The notes beneath the pieces were generated by a model that was not told the origin of the DNA, made no database searches, and saw only the letters and a list, made by a program, of their open reading frames with translations. Both the position numbers and the translations under genes were made by a program. DNA of 5,109 nucleotides from Serpentinimonas sp. (GTDB lineage Bacteria > Pseudomonadota > Gammaproteobacteria > Burkholderiales > Burkholderiaceae_C): positions 1 through 5,109 of the forward strand of contig JALOSG010000182.1 in NCBI GenBank assembly GCA_025458665.1, given 5' to 3'. This document shows positions 1 through 5,109 of this stretch, one piece after another (within the stretch, counting starts at the first letter, position 1; each line of letters begins with the position of its first letter).

Positions 1-840
1 TGCGGTGGCGGGTGTGGAGGCGCCAGCGCCATCGGCGTCTTCGGCATCGTCCGCCATGTCGCCCACTATGCCGCCTACCATAGCCCGTGCCAGTTCGGCC
101 GGGCCGGTGTTGGCCACCGCCCACCGTTGCACCAGCCTGCCGCGGCGCAGGACGGTCACGTCGTCGGCAAAGGCCATGACCTCGCGGAACTTGTGCGTGA
201 TGATGAGCACCGTGCACTGCCCGCTGCGGGCAAATTCGCGCACATGGCCCAGCACCTCGCTGGCTTCCTGCGGTGTGAGCACCGAGGTGGGCTCCTCGAG
301 GATGAGCAGCCGCGGCTTCAGGTACAGCTGCTTGAGCAGTTCCAGCTTCTGCTTCTCGCCCGCCGCCAGTTCCTGCGGGCGCGCGTCCAGATCGAGCTGG
401 AAGGGCGTGGATTGCAGGAACTGCGTCAGCCGCTCACGCTGCGCTTTCCACGAGATCACAGAGGGCGTGCGGCCGCTGGCCAGCAACAGGTTCTCGGCCA
501 CCGTCATGCCCGGTGCCAGGGTGAAGTGCTGGTACACCATGCCGATGCCGATGTCCCGCGCCACCACCGGGTTAGGGATGAGCGTTTCGCGCCCGTCCAC
601 CAGAATGCTGCCCGAAGTGGGCCGCTGAAAGCCTGCCACGCACTTCACCAGCGTGCTCTTGCCCGCACCGTTCTCGCCCAGCAGCGCGTGCACCGTGCCC
701 GGCGCCACTCTCAGGTCCACGCCGGCGAGCGCCTGGAAGGCGCCAAAGCGCATGCCCAGGTCGTAGGTTTCCAGCGCCATGGCGCCGGCGTGTGTGGGCA
801 GGCCGCCTATGGGTTTGTTTTCTGGTTTGTCTTCTGTCAT
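1..840 (-). CDS. BMP-family ABC transporter ATP-binding protein, N-terminal 280 residues (3' end outside window)
   Basis: Cytoplasmic ATPase expected to power the importer formed by the two permeases in this window. Visible in order: Walker A GENGAGKST (residues 55-63), Q-loop YQHF (Gln104), signature LAAGEKQ (158-164), Walker B region LLILEEPT (178-185) and H-loop ITHK (His216). Members of this family (YufO/RbsA-like) are about 500 residues with two nucleotide-binding domains, so this is domain 1 plus the start of an Asp/Ala/Gly-rich linker (about 261-280); domain 2 lies beyond position 1. The start ATG (840-838) overlaps the TGA of the upstream hydrolase (ATGA), which suggests translational coupling; no good Shine-Dalgarno precedes it. 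Met21 is a possible alternative start, since residues 1-20 precede the conserved fold. Odd points: Walker B has Glu182 where Asp is standard, and the signature has Ala where Ser is usual. The family call is firm; the substrate is unknown. Confidence 0.93.
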   Translation of the reverse strand, partial: MTEDKPENKPIGGLPTHAGAMALETYDLGMRFGAFQALAGVDLRVAPGTVHALLGENGAGKSTLVKCVAGFQRPTSGSILVDGRETLIPNPVVARDIGIGMVYQHFTLAPGMTVAENLLLASGRTPSVISWKAQRERLTQFLQSTPFQLDLDARPQELAAGEKQKLELLKQLYLKPRLLILEEPTSVLTPQEASEVLGHVREFARSGQCTVLIITHKFREVMAFADDVTVLRRGRLVQRWAVANTGPAELARAMVGGIVGDMADDAEDADGAGASTPATA

Positions 841-1526
841 GCCAGTGCATCCAGAACCGCGGCCGAAGGTGCGTGTGCGCCGAACACGCCGCCCTGCATG
901 GTGATCATCTTCAAGGCCGCTTCGTGGTTACCGCGGTCGGTGGCGGCGGTGCAGTCCGACAGGACCAGGCATTCAAAGCCGCGGTCGTTGGCCTCGCGCA
1001 GCGTGGTGTGCACGCACACATCGGTGGTGATGCCGGCGAGCACCAGGTTGCTGATGCCGCGGGTGTGCAACAGGAGTTCCAGGTCGGTGGCGTAGAACGA
1101 GCCTTTGCCGGGTTTGTCGATGACCAACTCGCCGGGCAGTGGTGCCAGTTCTGGAATGATTTCCCAGCCCGGTTCGCCACGCACCAGAATGCGCCCGCAG
1201 GGGCCAGGGTCACCAATGCCTATGCCATCGGTGCCTATCTGGCGGGAGCGCCAGCGCTTGTTGGCCGGCAGGTCCGAGAGGTCGGGGCGGTGGCCTTCCC
1301 GGGTGTGCATGACGGTGTAACCGGCGCTGCGCATGGCCGCCATGAGGGTTTGCAGCGGCGCAATGGGCGCGCGGGTCAGGGAGATGTCGTAGCCCATCTT
1401 GTCCACGTAGCCGCCTTCGCCGCAGAAGTCGGTCTGCATGTCTATCACGATGAGTGCGGTGTTGTCGGGCCGCAGCCCGCCGTGGTAGGGCCAGGCGTAG
1501 GGGTGGGCGTGGACGAATCTGGTCAT
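837..1526 (-). CDS. Cysteine hydrolase, isochorismatase fold, biuret amidohydrolase-like
   Basis: A 229-residue cytoplasmic amidohydrolase expected to cleave a C-N bond of a small ureide or amide and release ammonia. The isochorismatase-family triad is visible: Asp29 (VIDMQTDF), Lys138 (DKPGKGSF) and Cys171 (GITTDVCV). From memory, the protein lines up along nearly its whole length with Rhizobium leguminosarum biuret hydrolase BiuH (triad Asp36, Lys142, Cys175), including REGHRPDL, ANKRWRS, GDPGPCGRI and MQGGVFG; Gln211 corresponds to the substrate-side Gln215 of BiuH. It differs by about three extra residues near 99-102 and by Tyr145 where I recall Cys in BiuH, so a related ureide rather than biuret may be the substrate. 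The start matches the BiuH N-terminus, lies 3 bases after the formamidase stop and has no clear Shine-Dalgarno, so coupled translation is likely. Its stop overlaps the ATPase start. The family is certain; the biuret specificity is tentative. Confidence 0.93.
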   Translation of the reverse strand: MTRFVHAHPYAWPYHGGLRPDNTALIVIDMQTDFCGEGGYVDKMGYDISLTRAPIAPLQTLMAAMRSAGYTVMHTREGHRPDLSDLPANKRWRSRQIGTDGIGIGDPGPCGRILVRGEPGWEIIPELAPLPGELVIDKPGKGSFYATDLELLLHTRGISNLVLAGITTDVCVHTTLREANDRGFECLVLSDCTAATDRGNHEAALKMITMQGGVFGAHAPSAAVLDALA

Positions 1527-1529
1527 GGC

Positions 1530-2573
1530 TCAGGCCGCTTTGGGGGTGTGAATGCTGGCGGAGTCTGGCACCAGCGGGTGTTCTTCGGCGCCACGGTAAC
1601 TCCGGGTCGGTGGTGAAAATCCGCAGGGCGTGCCATCGGTCACATCCACCGACCAGGGCAGCCGGTAGCGGCCTGCGGCCATGTCGTGCATGTAGGTGTA
1701 GGGGCAGTCCTGCGCGCCGCCCTTCACGGCCACATAGCCACGGTGGAACAGCTGGTAGGGGTCGTTTTCCACCCCCCAGCCTTGCCGCGCTTCGCGCACC
1801 AGGTCGGGCCGCAGTTCGGCGGTGATGATCTCGTCCACACGCCCGCCGCCTTCGGTCAGGATGGTGCCGTCGAAGTGGCAGAACATGCCCTCGCCCATGG
1901 AGTCGAAGGTGCCGTCGCTGCCGCACAGACAGACGCTGGCGGTGATGGCCAGATTGGTGAACGCGTTGGCCTGGTTGGTGATGCGCCAGGCATGGCGGAT
2001 GGGCGCGGTGTAGCCGGCGGTGCGCAAGATGATCTCGGCGCCTTTGTAGGTGGCCTCCCGGGCCATTTCCGGGAACATGCCGTCGTGGCAGATGATGAGC
2101 GCAAGCTTGCTGCCGTTGGGGCCATCGCACACCGGAACGCCTACGTTGCCCGGCTCCCAGGGCTCCACCGGGACCCAGGGGTGCAGCTTGCGGTAGTACA
2201 GCGCAATGCGGCCTTCGCTGTCGATGATGAGACCGGTGTTGTAGGGGTTGCCGCCAGGGTTGGCCTCCATGATGGAGAAGCAGCCCCAGATGCGGTGCTC
2301 GATGCAGGCCTGCCGGAAGGCCGCCACCTCGGGGCCCTCCAGGCTCACCATGAGCTCGGGCGCGGTGTTCATGGAAAGACCGTGCAGCGCATATTCCGGG
2401 AACACCACCAAGTCCATGGTGCCCTGGTTGCGCCGCGCCTTGCCCACCAGTGCGCAAATGCGCTGCGTCTGTGCCGCCAGCTGGGCCGGCGTGTCCACCA
2501 CGGGCAGCTGCAGCTGTACCAGGCCCACGACCACGCCATGCCGGGATTTGTTGAGTCCGCCGAGTCCGCTCAT
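1530..2573 (-). CDS. amiF: Formamidase (AmiF-type, nitrilase superfamily)
   Basis: Predicted to hydrolyse formamide to formate and ammonia (EC 3.5.1.49) in the cytoplasm. The 347-residue protein carries the nitrilase triad: Glu60 (VVFPEYALHG), Lys129 (YYRKLHPW) and Cys162 (ICHDGM). Compared from memory with Helicobacter pylori AmiF (334 residues; Glu60, Lys133, Cys166), it also keeps the pocket positions equivalent to Trp137 (Trp133), Glu141 (Glu137) and Tyr192 (Tyr188), the blocks PYNTGLIID, VCDGPNGSKLA and RGYVAVKGG, and the C-terminal AAGRYRLPW. The tail beyond about residue 313 is somewhat longer than in H. pylori. An upstream in-frame ATG at 2798 exists, but it would overlap the permease by over 200 bases and add residues with no family match. 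The chosen ATG has TTAGGAA 7 bases upstream and aligns with the AmiF start. Placement between transporter permeases and a second amidohydrolase suggests it handles formamide, or a close analogue, made from an imported compound. A shifted amide specificity cannot be excluded. Confidence 0.92.
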   Translation of the reverse strand: MSGLGGLNKSRHGVVVGLVQLQLPVVDTPAQLAAQTQRICALVGKARRNQGTMDLVVFPEYALHGLSMNTAPELMVSLEGPEVAAFRQACIEHRIWGCFSIMEANPGGNPYNTGLIIDSEGRIALYYRKLHPWVPVEPWEPGNVGVPVCDGPNGSKLALIICHDGMFPEMAREATYKGAEIILRTAGYTAPIRHAWRITNQANAFTNLAITASVCLCGSDGTFDSMGEGMFCHFDGTILTEGGGRVDEIITAELRPDLVREARQGWGVENDPYQLFHRGYVAVKGGAQDCPYTYMHDMAAGRYRLPWSVDVTDGTPCGFSPPTRSYRGAEEHPLVPDSASIHTPKAA

Positions 2574-2580
2574 GCTGGTA

Positions 2581-2587
2581 TTCCTAA
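2581..2587 (-). promoter_or_regulatory. Ribosome binding site of the formamidase gene
   Basis: On the minus strand this reads TTAGGAA, a recognisable Shine-Dalgarno (AGGA core, 8 bases from the ATG at 2573). It overlaps the TAG stop of the preceding permease and supports the 2573 start over the upstream in-frame ATG at 2798. Confidence 0.6.
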
Positions 2588-3504
2588 CGTGTGGAAGAAA
2601 GTTCGCCCGGGCTGCCACGAACAACCGTGCCAGGCCGGCAGGTGATGGCCAGTATGAGCAGCGTGAGCACATAGGGCACGATGTTGAACAGGTGGTAGCC
2701 CCACCCGATGCCCACCGACTGCAGGGCCGGGCCAATGGCGCCCGCACCACCAAACAGCATGGCCGCCGCCACACAGCGCAGCGGGCTCCAGCGGGCAAAG
2801 ATCACCAGGGCCACCGCAATCAGGCCCTGCCCGCTGGAGATGCCTTCGTTCCAGCTGCCCGGGTAGAACAGCGTGAGCGATGCGCCTCCCAGCCCGGCGA
2901 TGAAGCCACCTGCGGCCGTGGCGGCGATGCGTATGCCAGACACCGAGTAACCCAGCGCGCGCGTGGCGCTGGCCGAGTCACCGGCCAGGCGCACCAGCAA
3001 GCCCAGCCGCGTGTGGGCAAAGGCCCACCACATGAGCACAGCGAGCACCAACCCGATGGGCAGCAACACGTTGACTTCCAGCGCGGACCGCACGGCCGAG
3101 GAGTCGCTCCAGCCGCCCAGCGACCACGCGGGGAGCTGCGGCGCCTGAGGCTGTATGAGGGGCTTTCCCAGGTAGAACGCCAGCCCCATGCCCAGGATCA
3201 TGAGGGCGATGCCGGTGGCCACATCGTTCACCCGGGGCAGCGAGCACAGCAGGCCGTGCAGGGTGGCCAGCAGCGCCCCGGCGGTGGCTCCGGCCAGCAC
3301 CCCTATCCAGGGTGATCCGCTCAGGTAGGAGCCGCCAAACGCCGTCATGGCCGAGAGCACCAGCACGCCCTCCAGCCCCAGGTTGATGCGGCCAGACTTC
3401 TCGGTCAGGCACTCCCCCAGGCTCACGAAGAGAAAAGGCACCCCGACCCGCAGCGCGCCGCCCAGAATGCCGGAGAGGAAGATGATCCACTGGTCCGCTG
3501 TCAT
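2584..3504 (-). CDS. ABC transporter permease, BMP/nucleoside type (second permease)
   Basis: Integral inner-membrane subunit of the importer, 306 residues, of the BPD_transp_2 class (relatives YufQ/NupQ, and more distantly RbsC/LivH). Hydrophobic stretches fall at about residues 8-30, 43-62, 66-88, 95-112, 147-163, 190-215, 226-256 and 270-288. Family landmarks are EKSGRINLGLEGVLVLSA (35-52), the coupling-loop region RVNDVATGIALMILGMG (91-107), the cytoplasmic segment AGDSASATRALGYSV (174-188), YPGSWNEGISSGQGLIAVAL (214-233) and the C-terminal GYHLFNIVPYVLTLLILA (269-286). The start ATG overlaps the TGA of the first permease by four bases and has a strong AGGGAGA site six bases upstream. An ATG 69 bases further upstream was rejected because its extra residues are not hydrophobic or family-like. 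It should pair with the first permease as a heterodimer; the imported substrate cannot be read from sequence. Confidence 0.94.
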   Translation of the reverse strand: MTADQWIIFLSGILGGALRVGVPFLFVSLGECLTEKSGRINLGLEGVLVLSAMTAFGGSYLSGSPWIGVLAGATAGALLATLHGLLCSLPRVNDVATGIALMILGMGLAFYLGKPLIQPQAPQLPAWSLGGWSDSSAVRSALEVNVLLPIGLVLAVLMWWAFAHTRLGLLVRLAGDSASATRALGYSVSGIRIAATAAGGFIAGLGGASLTLFYPGSWNEGISSGQGLIAVALVIFARWSPLRCVAAAMLFGGAGAIGPALQSVGIGWGYHLFNIVPYVLTLLILAITCRPGTVVRGSPGELSSTR

Positions 3505-4571
3505 CCGGTGTCTCCCTGCGGGCTGGCCATGGCGCTGCGGCCCCGGACGATGCGGGCCAGCCAGGGCTTCCAAGCCCCGTCGCGCAGCGCCTCGCTGGCC
3601 AGAATGAGTACAAAGGCCATGCCCTGCAACAGCAGCACCGAGGCATCGGGCAGCCCCAGACGGCGCTGCAGCAGGCTACCGGCAGCGCCAAAGCCGCCAA
3701 ACAGTATGGCCACCGGCACGATGGCCCACGGGTTGTGGCGTGCCATGAAAGACACCAGGATGCCGGCGTAGCCGTAGCCTGCAATCAGCGCCGCATTCGC
3801 GCTGGTGTGCACCGCGGCCACTTCAATGGCGCCCGCCAGCCCTGCGGCTGCGCCGCCCAGCGCGCAGGACAGCAGCACCAGCCGTGTAGCGGGGAGCCCC
3901 ACCAGCTGGGCCGCCCGTGGGTTGGCGCCCACCACCCGCACCGAAAACCCCGATGGGGTCAGGCGCAGCCACCACCCTGCGGCCAGGCACACCACCACCC
4001 CGATCACCAGGCCCCAGTGCACGTCGGAGGTGCCCATGGGGCCCATGAGCAGACCATCGCTCAGCGCAGGCGTGGACGGCTTGTTCAGGCTGGAAGGGTC
4101 GCGCAGCGGCCCCTCCACCACGTGTTTGAACAGCCCAATGGCCACGTAGGCCAGCAACAGGCTGCTGATGGTCTCGTTGATGCCCCGGTACTGCCGCAGC
4201 CAGCCCGCCAGTGCCACCCAGAGTGCCCCGGCCAGCGCCCCGGCCAGACACACCAGCAGCGTGCCCGCGGCGGAGTCTGGCAGCGGCACGGCGTGCGCCA
4301 GTGCCGCGCAGGCCAGGCCGCCCAGCACCAATGCGCCTTCACCACCAATCACCACCAGCCCCGCACGCGCCGGAATGGCCACGCACAGGGCGGTCAGCAT
4401 GAGGGGGGCGGCGCGCAGCAGCGTGTTCTGCCACGAGAACCAGTCGCCAAAGGCACCCAGAAACAGCAGTGCCCAGACCTCCACCGGGTTCACCCCGGCC
4501 AAGGCCACGACCAGCCCGAACAGCAGCAGCGCCATCGCAATGGCGCCGACGGGCAGCAGGATGTTTTGCAT
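3501..4571 (-). CDS. ABC transporter permease, BMP/nucleoside type (first permease)
   Basis: Integral inner-membrane subunit of the importer, 356 residues, resembling the YufP/NupP type of BPD_transp_2 permease. Hydrophobic segments appear at about residues 5-25, 31-42, 53-66, 71-93, 103-123, 136-150, 186-202, 228-256, 262-276, 282-300 and 311-326. Landmarks are GGEGALVLGG (76-85), the coupling-loop-like RGINETISSLLLAYVAIG (129-146), the cytoplasmic VRVVGANPRAAQLVGL (211-226), and the hallmark GYGYAGILVSFMARHNPWAI (265-284) followed by FGGFGAAGSLLQRR (291-304). It is longer than its partner, as is usual for the first permease of these pairs. It starts 49 bases after the binding-protein stop with a modest AAGG site 8 bases upstream, and ends overlapping the second permease. 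Membership of the family is firm; the transported compound is not known. Confidence 0.94.
   Translation of the reverse strand: MQNILLPVGAIAMALLLFGLVVALAGVNPVEVWALLFLGAFGDWFSWQNTLLRAAPLMLTALCVAIPARAGLVVIGGEGALVLGGLACAALAHAVPLPDSAAGTLLVCLAGALAGALWVALAGWLRQYRGINETISSLLLAYVAIGLFKHVVEGPLRDPSSLNKPSTPALSDGLLMGPMGTSDVHWGLVIGVVVCLAAGWWLRLTPSGFSVRVVGANPRAAQLVGLPATRLVLLSCALGGAAAGLAGAIEVAAVHTSANAALIAGYGYAGILVSFMARHNPWAIVPVAILFGGFGAAGSLLQRRLGLPDASVLLLQGMAFVLILASEALRDGAWKPWLARIVRGRSAMASPQGDTG
3511..3517 (-). promoter_or_regulatory. Ribosome binding site of the second permease gene
   Basis: On the minus strand this reads AGGGAGA, six bases before the ATG at 3504. It lies inside the end of the first permease gene and decides the start of the second, which begins within the ATGA overlap. 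Confidence 0.7.
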
Positions 4572-4579
4572 CGGTATCG

Positions 4580-4583
4580 CCTT
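4580..4583 (-). promoter_or_regulatory. Probable weak ribosome binding site of the first permease gene
   Basis: On the minus strand AAGG lies 8 bases before the ATG at 4571. It sits in a short inverted repeat, CGCCAAGGCG (4578-4587), which could mildly hide it. The 49-base gap 4572-4620 otherwise shows no convincing promoter boxes, strong hairpin or T-run. Confidence 0.35.
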
Positions 4584-4620
4584 GGCGTGGCCGCAACGGG
4601 TTCGGGCTCTGGGCGCTCGC

Positions 4621-5109
4621 TCAGATGGACCCCATCACGCCTTCGACCAGGTAGTTCATCTTCTCCAGCTCCAGGTCGGTCTGCTTGAAGGCTTTGCCCG
4701 CCGCGATGATGCTGGCGCCCTTGTTGTCTTTCAGCGGGCCTTTGAAGATGTCGAAGGTGCCGGCCATCATCTGCGCCTTCACGCCATCGGCCTGCTTCTT
4801 CGCGGCGTCGGTCACCATGGGGCCGTAGGCCGAAGTCTTGACGAAGCCCTCTTTCAGCCCGCCGCGCACGAAGTTGGGGTGCGGCTTGCCACTGCGGGCC
4901 GCTTCCAGGAAGTTGGTGTAGGCCGTGAGCCAGTTCCACTCGGCCCCCGTCAGGTAGGCGTTGGGCGCCAGTTTGGCCTGGCTGGCGTGGTAGCCGCACA
5001 CCATCTTGCCGCGCCGTGCAGCGGTTTCCACAATCACCTTCGGGCCGTCCACGTGCATGGTGAACACGTCCACACCCTGGTCGGCCATGCTGTTGGTGGC
5101 CTCGGCCTC
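4621..5109 (-). CDS. BMP-family ABC transporter substrate-binding protein, C-terminal 162 residues (5' end outside window)
   Basis: Periplasmic ligand-binding component (PF02608 class: basic membrane lipoprotein, PnrA/Med and purine-binding proteins) that would deliver substrate to the two downstream permeases. The frame is open to the right edge, so the Met encoded at 5088-5086 is internal; the signal peptide and N-terminal lobe are not visible. Seen in order: VDVFTMHVDGPKVIVETAAR, the hinge-region strand GKMVCGYHASQAKLAPNAYL, TGAEWNWLTAYTNFLEAA, a GGLKEGFVKTSAYGPMV segment, and near the end MAGTFDIFKGPLKDNKG, the usual C-terminal beta region of BMP proteins that describes the ligand-site domain closure. 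The TGAEWNW and GYHASQ blocks resemble the proteobacterial purine/ureide-type BMP subgroup rather than spirochaete lipoproteins. That substrate hint is family knowledge and inference. The family is certain enough from the motifs and the neighbouring permeases. Confidence 0.9.
   Translation of the reverse strand, partial: EAEATNSMADQGVDVFTMHVDGPKVIVETAARRGKMVCGYHASQAKLAPNAYLTGAEWNWLTAYTNFLEAARSGKPHPNFVRGGLKEGFVKTSAYGPMVTDAAKKQADGVKAQMMAGTFDIFKGPLKDNKGASIIAAGKAFKQTDLELEKMNYLVEGVMGSI

Larger units (their letters stand above)
1..5109 (-). other. Single probable operon: BMP-type ABC importer plus two C-N hydrolases
   Basis: Six consecutive minus-strand genes have junctions of 49, -4, 10, 3 and -4 bases. 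Both overlaps are ATGA start/stop fusions (3501-3504 and 837-840). The contents are binding protein, permease, permease, formamidase, biuret-hydrolase-like enzyme and ATPase, that is, a complete importer apart from the truncated ends and two ammonia-releasing enzymes. No internal promoter or terminator is evident, so co-transcription from a promoter right of 5109 is inferred. The operon probably continues left of position 1, where the second ATPase domain must lie. Confidence 0.8.

Noticed and set aside
127..1095. Long plus-strand open frame of 322 codons
   Set aside because: It lies antisense to the ATPase and hydrolase, whose motifs are unambiguous. Its translation is His/Arg/Gln-rich low-complexity sequence typical of the reverse frame of GC-rich genes.
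1686..2645. Plus-strand open frame of 319 codons opposite the formamidase
   Set aside because: No recognisable domain. It is explained as a shadow of the formamidase gene, whose catalytic residues are all in the minus frame.
2574..2798. Upstream in-frame start that would add 75 residues to the formamidase
   Set aside because: The extension overlaps the permease end, is Arg/Cys/Pro-rich and has no family counterpart. The ATG at 2573 has a Shine-Dalgarno and matches the AmiF N-terminus.
3505..3573. Upstream in-frame start adding 23 residues to the second permease
   Set aside because: The extra residues are polar and Pro/Arg/His-rich, while the ATG at 3504 has a strong AGGGAGA site and forms an ATGA overlap.
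4578..4587. Inverted repeat CGCCAAGGCG in the gap before the first permease
   Set aside because: Four base pairs with a two-base loop and no T-run is too weak for a terminator and too short to claim as an operator.
3735..4688. Plus-strand open frame of 317 codons opposite the first permease
   Set aside because: The Gln/His/Pro-rich product with no hydrophobic or domain pattern is the mirror of Ala/Leu/Gly-rich membrane segments on the other strand.
4621..5088. A complete 155-residue protein starting at the Met encoded at 5088
   Set aside because: The frame stays open upstream to the window edge, and a BMP protein of this family needs an N-terminal lobe and signal peptide, so the Met is internal and the gene is cut by the window.

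Overview
The window is a GC-rich, gene-dense stretch in which every supported gene lies on the minus strand, so it reads right to left. It looks like an internal piece of one operon from a proteobacterium. The strongly GC-biased codons and the family mix suggest a Burkholderiales/Comamonadaceae-like betaproteobacterium, but that is inference from base composition and general familiarity, not a marker gene.

In transcription order the layout is: (1) the C-terminal part of a BMP-family (basic membrane protein / nucleoside- and purine-type) ABC substrate-binding protein, running off the right edge; (2) and (3) two BPD_transp_2-type permeases, the second starting inside the stop codon of the first (ATGA); (4) a formamidase (AmiF-type nitrilase superfamily) with the Glu-Lys-Cys triad intact; (5) a cysteine hydrolase of the isochorismatase fold that closely resembles biuret hydrolase, with its Asp-Lys-Cys triad intact; (6) the first nucleotide-binding domain of the tandem ABC ATPase, starting inside the stop of (5) and running off the left edge. 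Junctions are 49, -4, 10, 3 and -4 bases, so there is no room for internal promoters except possibly the 49-base gap.

The simplest reading is a nitrogen-scavenging module. The ABC importer brings in a nitrogen-rich compound, and two cytoplasmic C-N hydrolases release ammonia from it or its breakdown products. The substrate is not shown by the sequence. A biuret-, ureido- or formyl-amide-type compound fits the two enzymes, while the BMP transporter class points to something purine-, pyrimidine- or nucleoside-like. Points worth a second look are the combination and order of genes (the ATPase is separated from the other transporter genes by the two hydrolases), a Glu in place of the usual Walker B Asp in the ATPase, and a loop insertion and one substitution in the biuret-hydrolase-like enzyme. 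I saw no RNA genes, mobile elements, CRISPR arrays, clear promoters or terminators.
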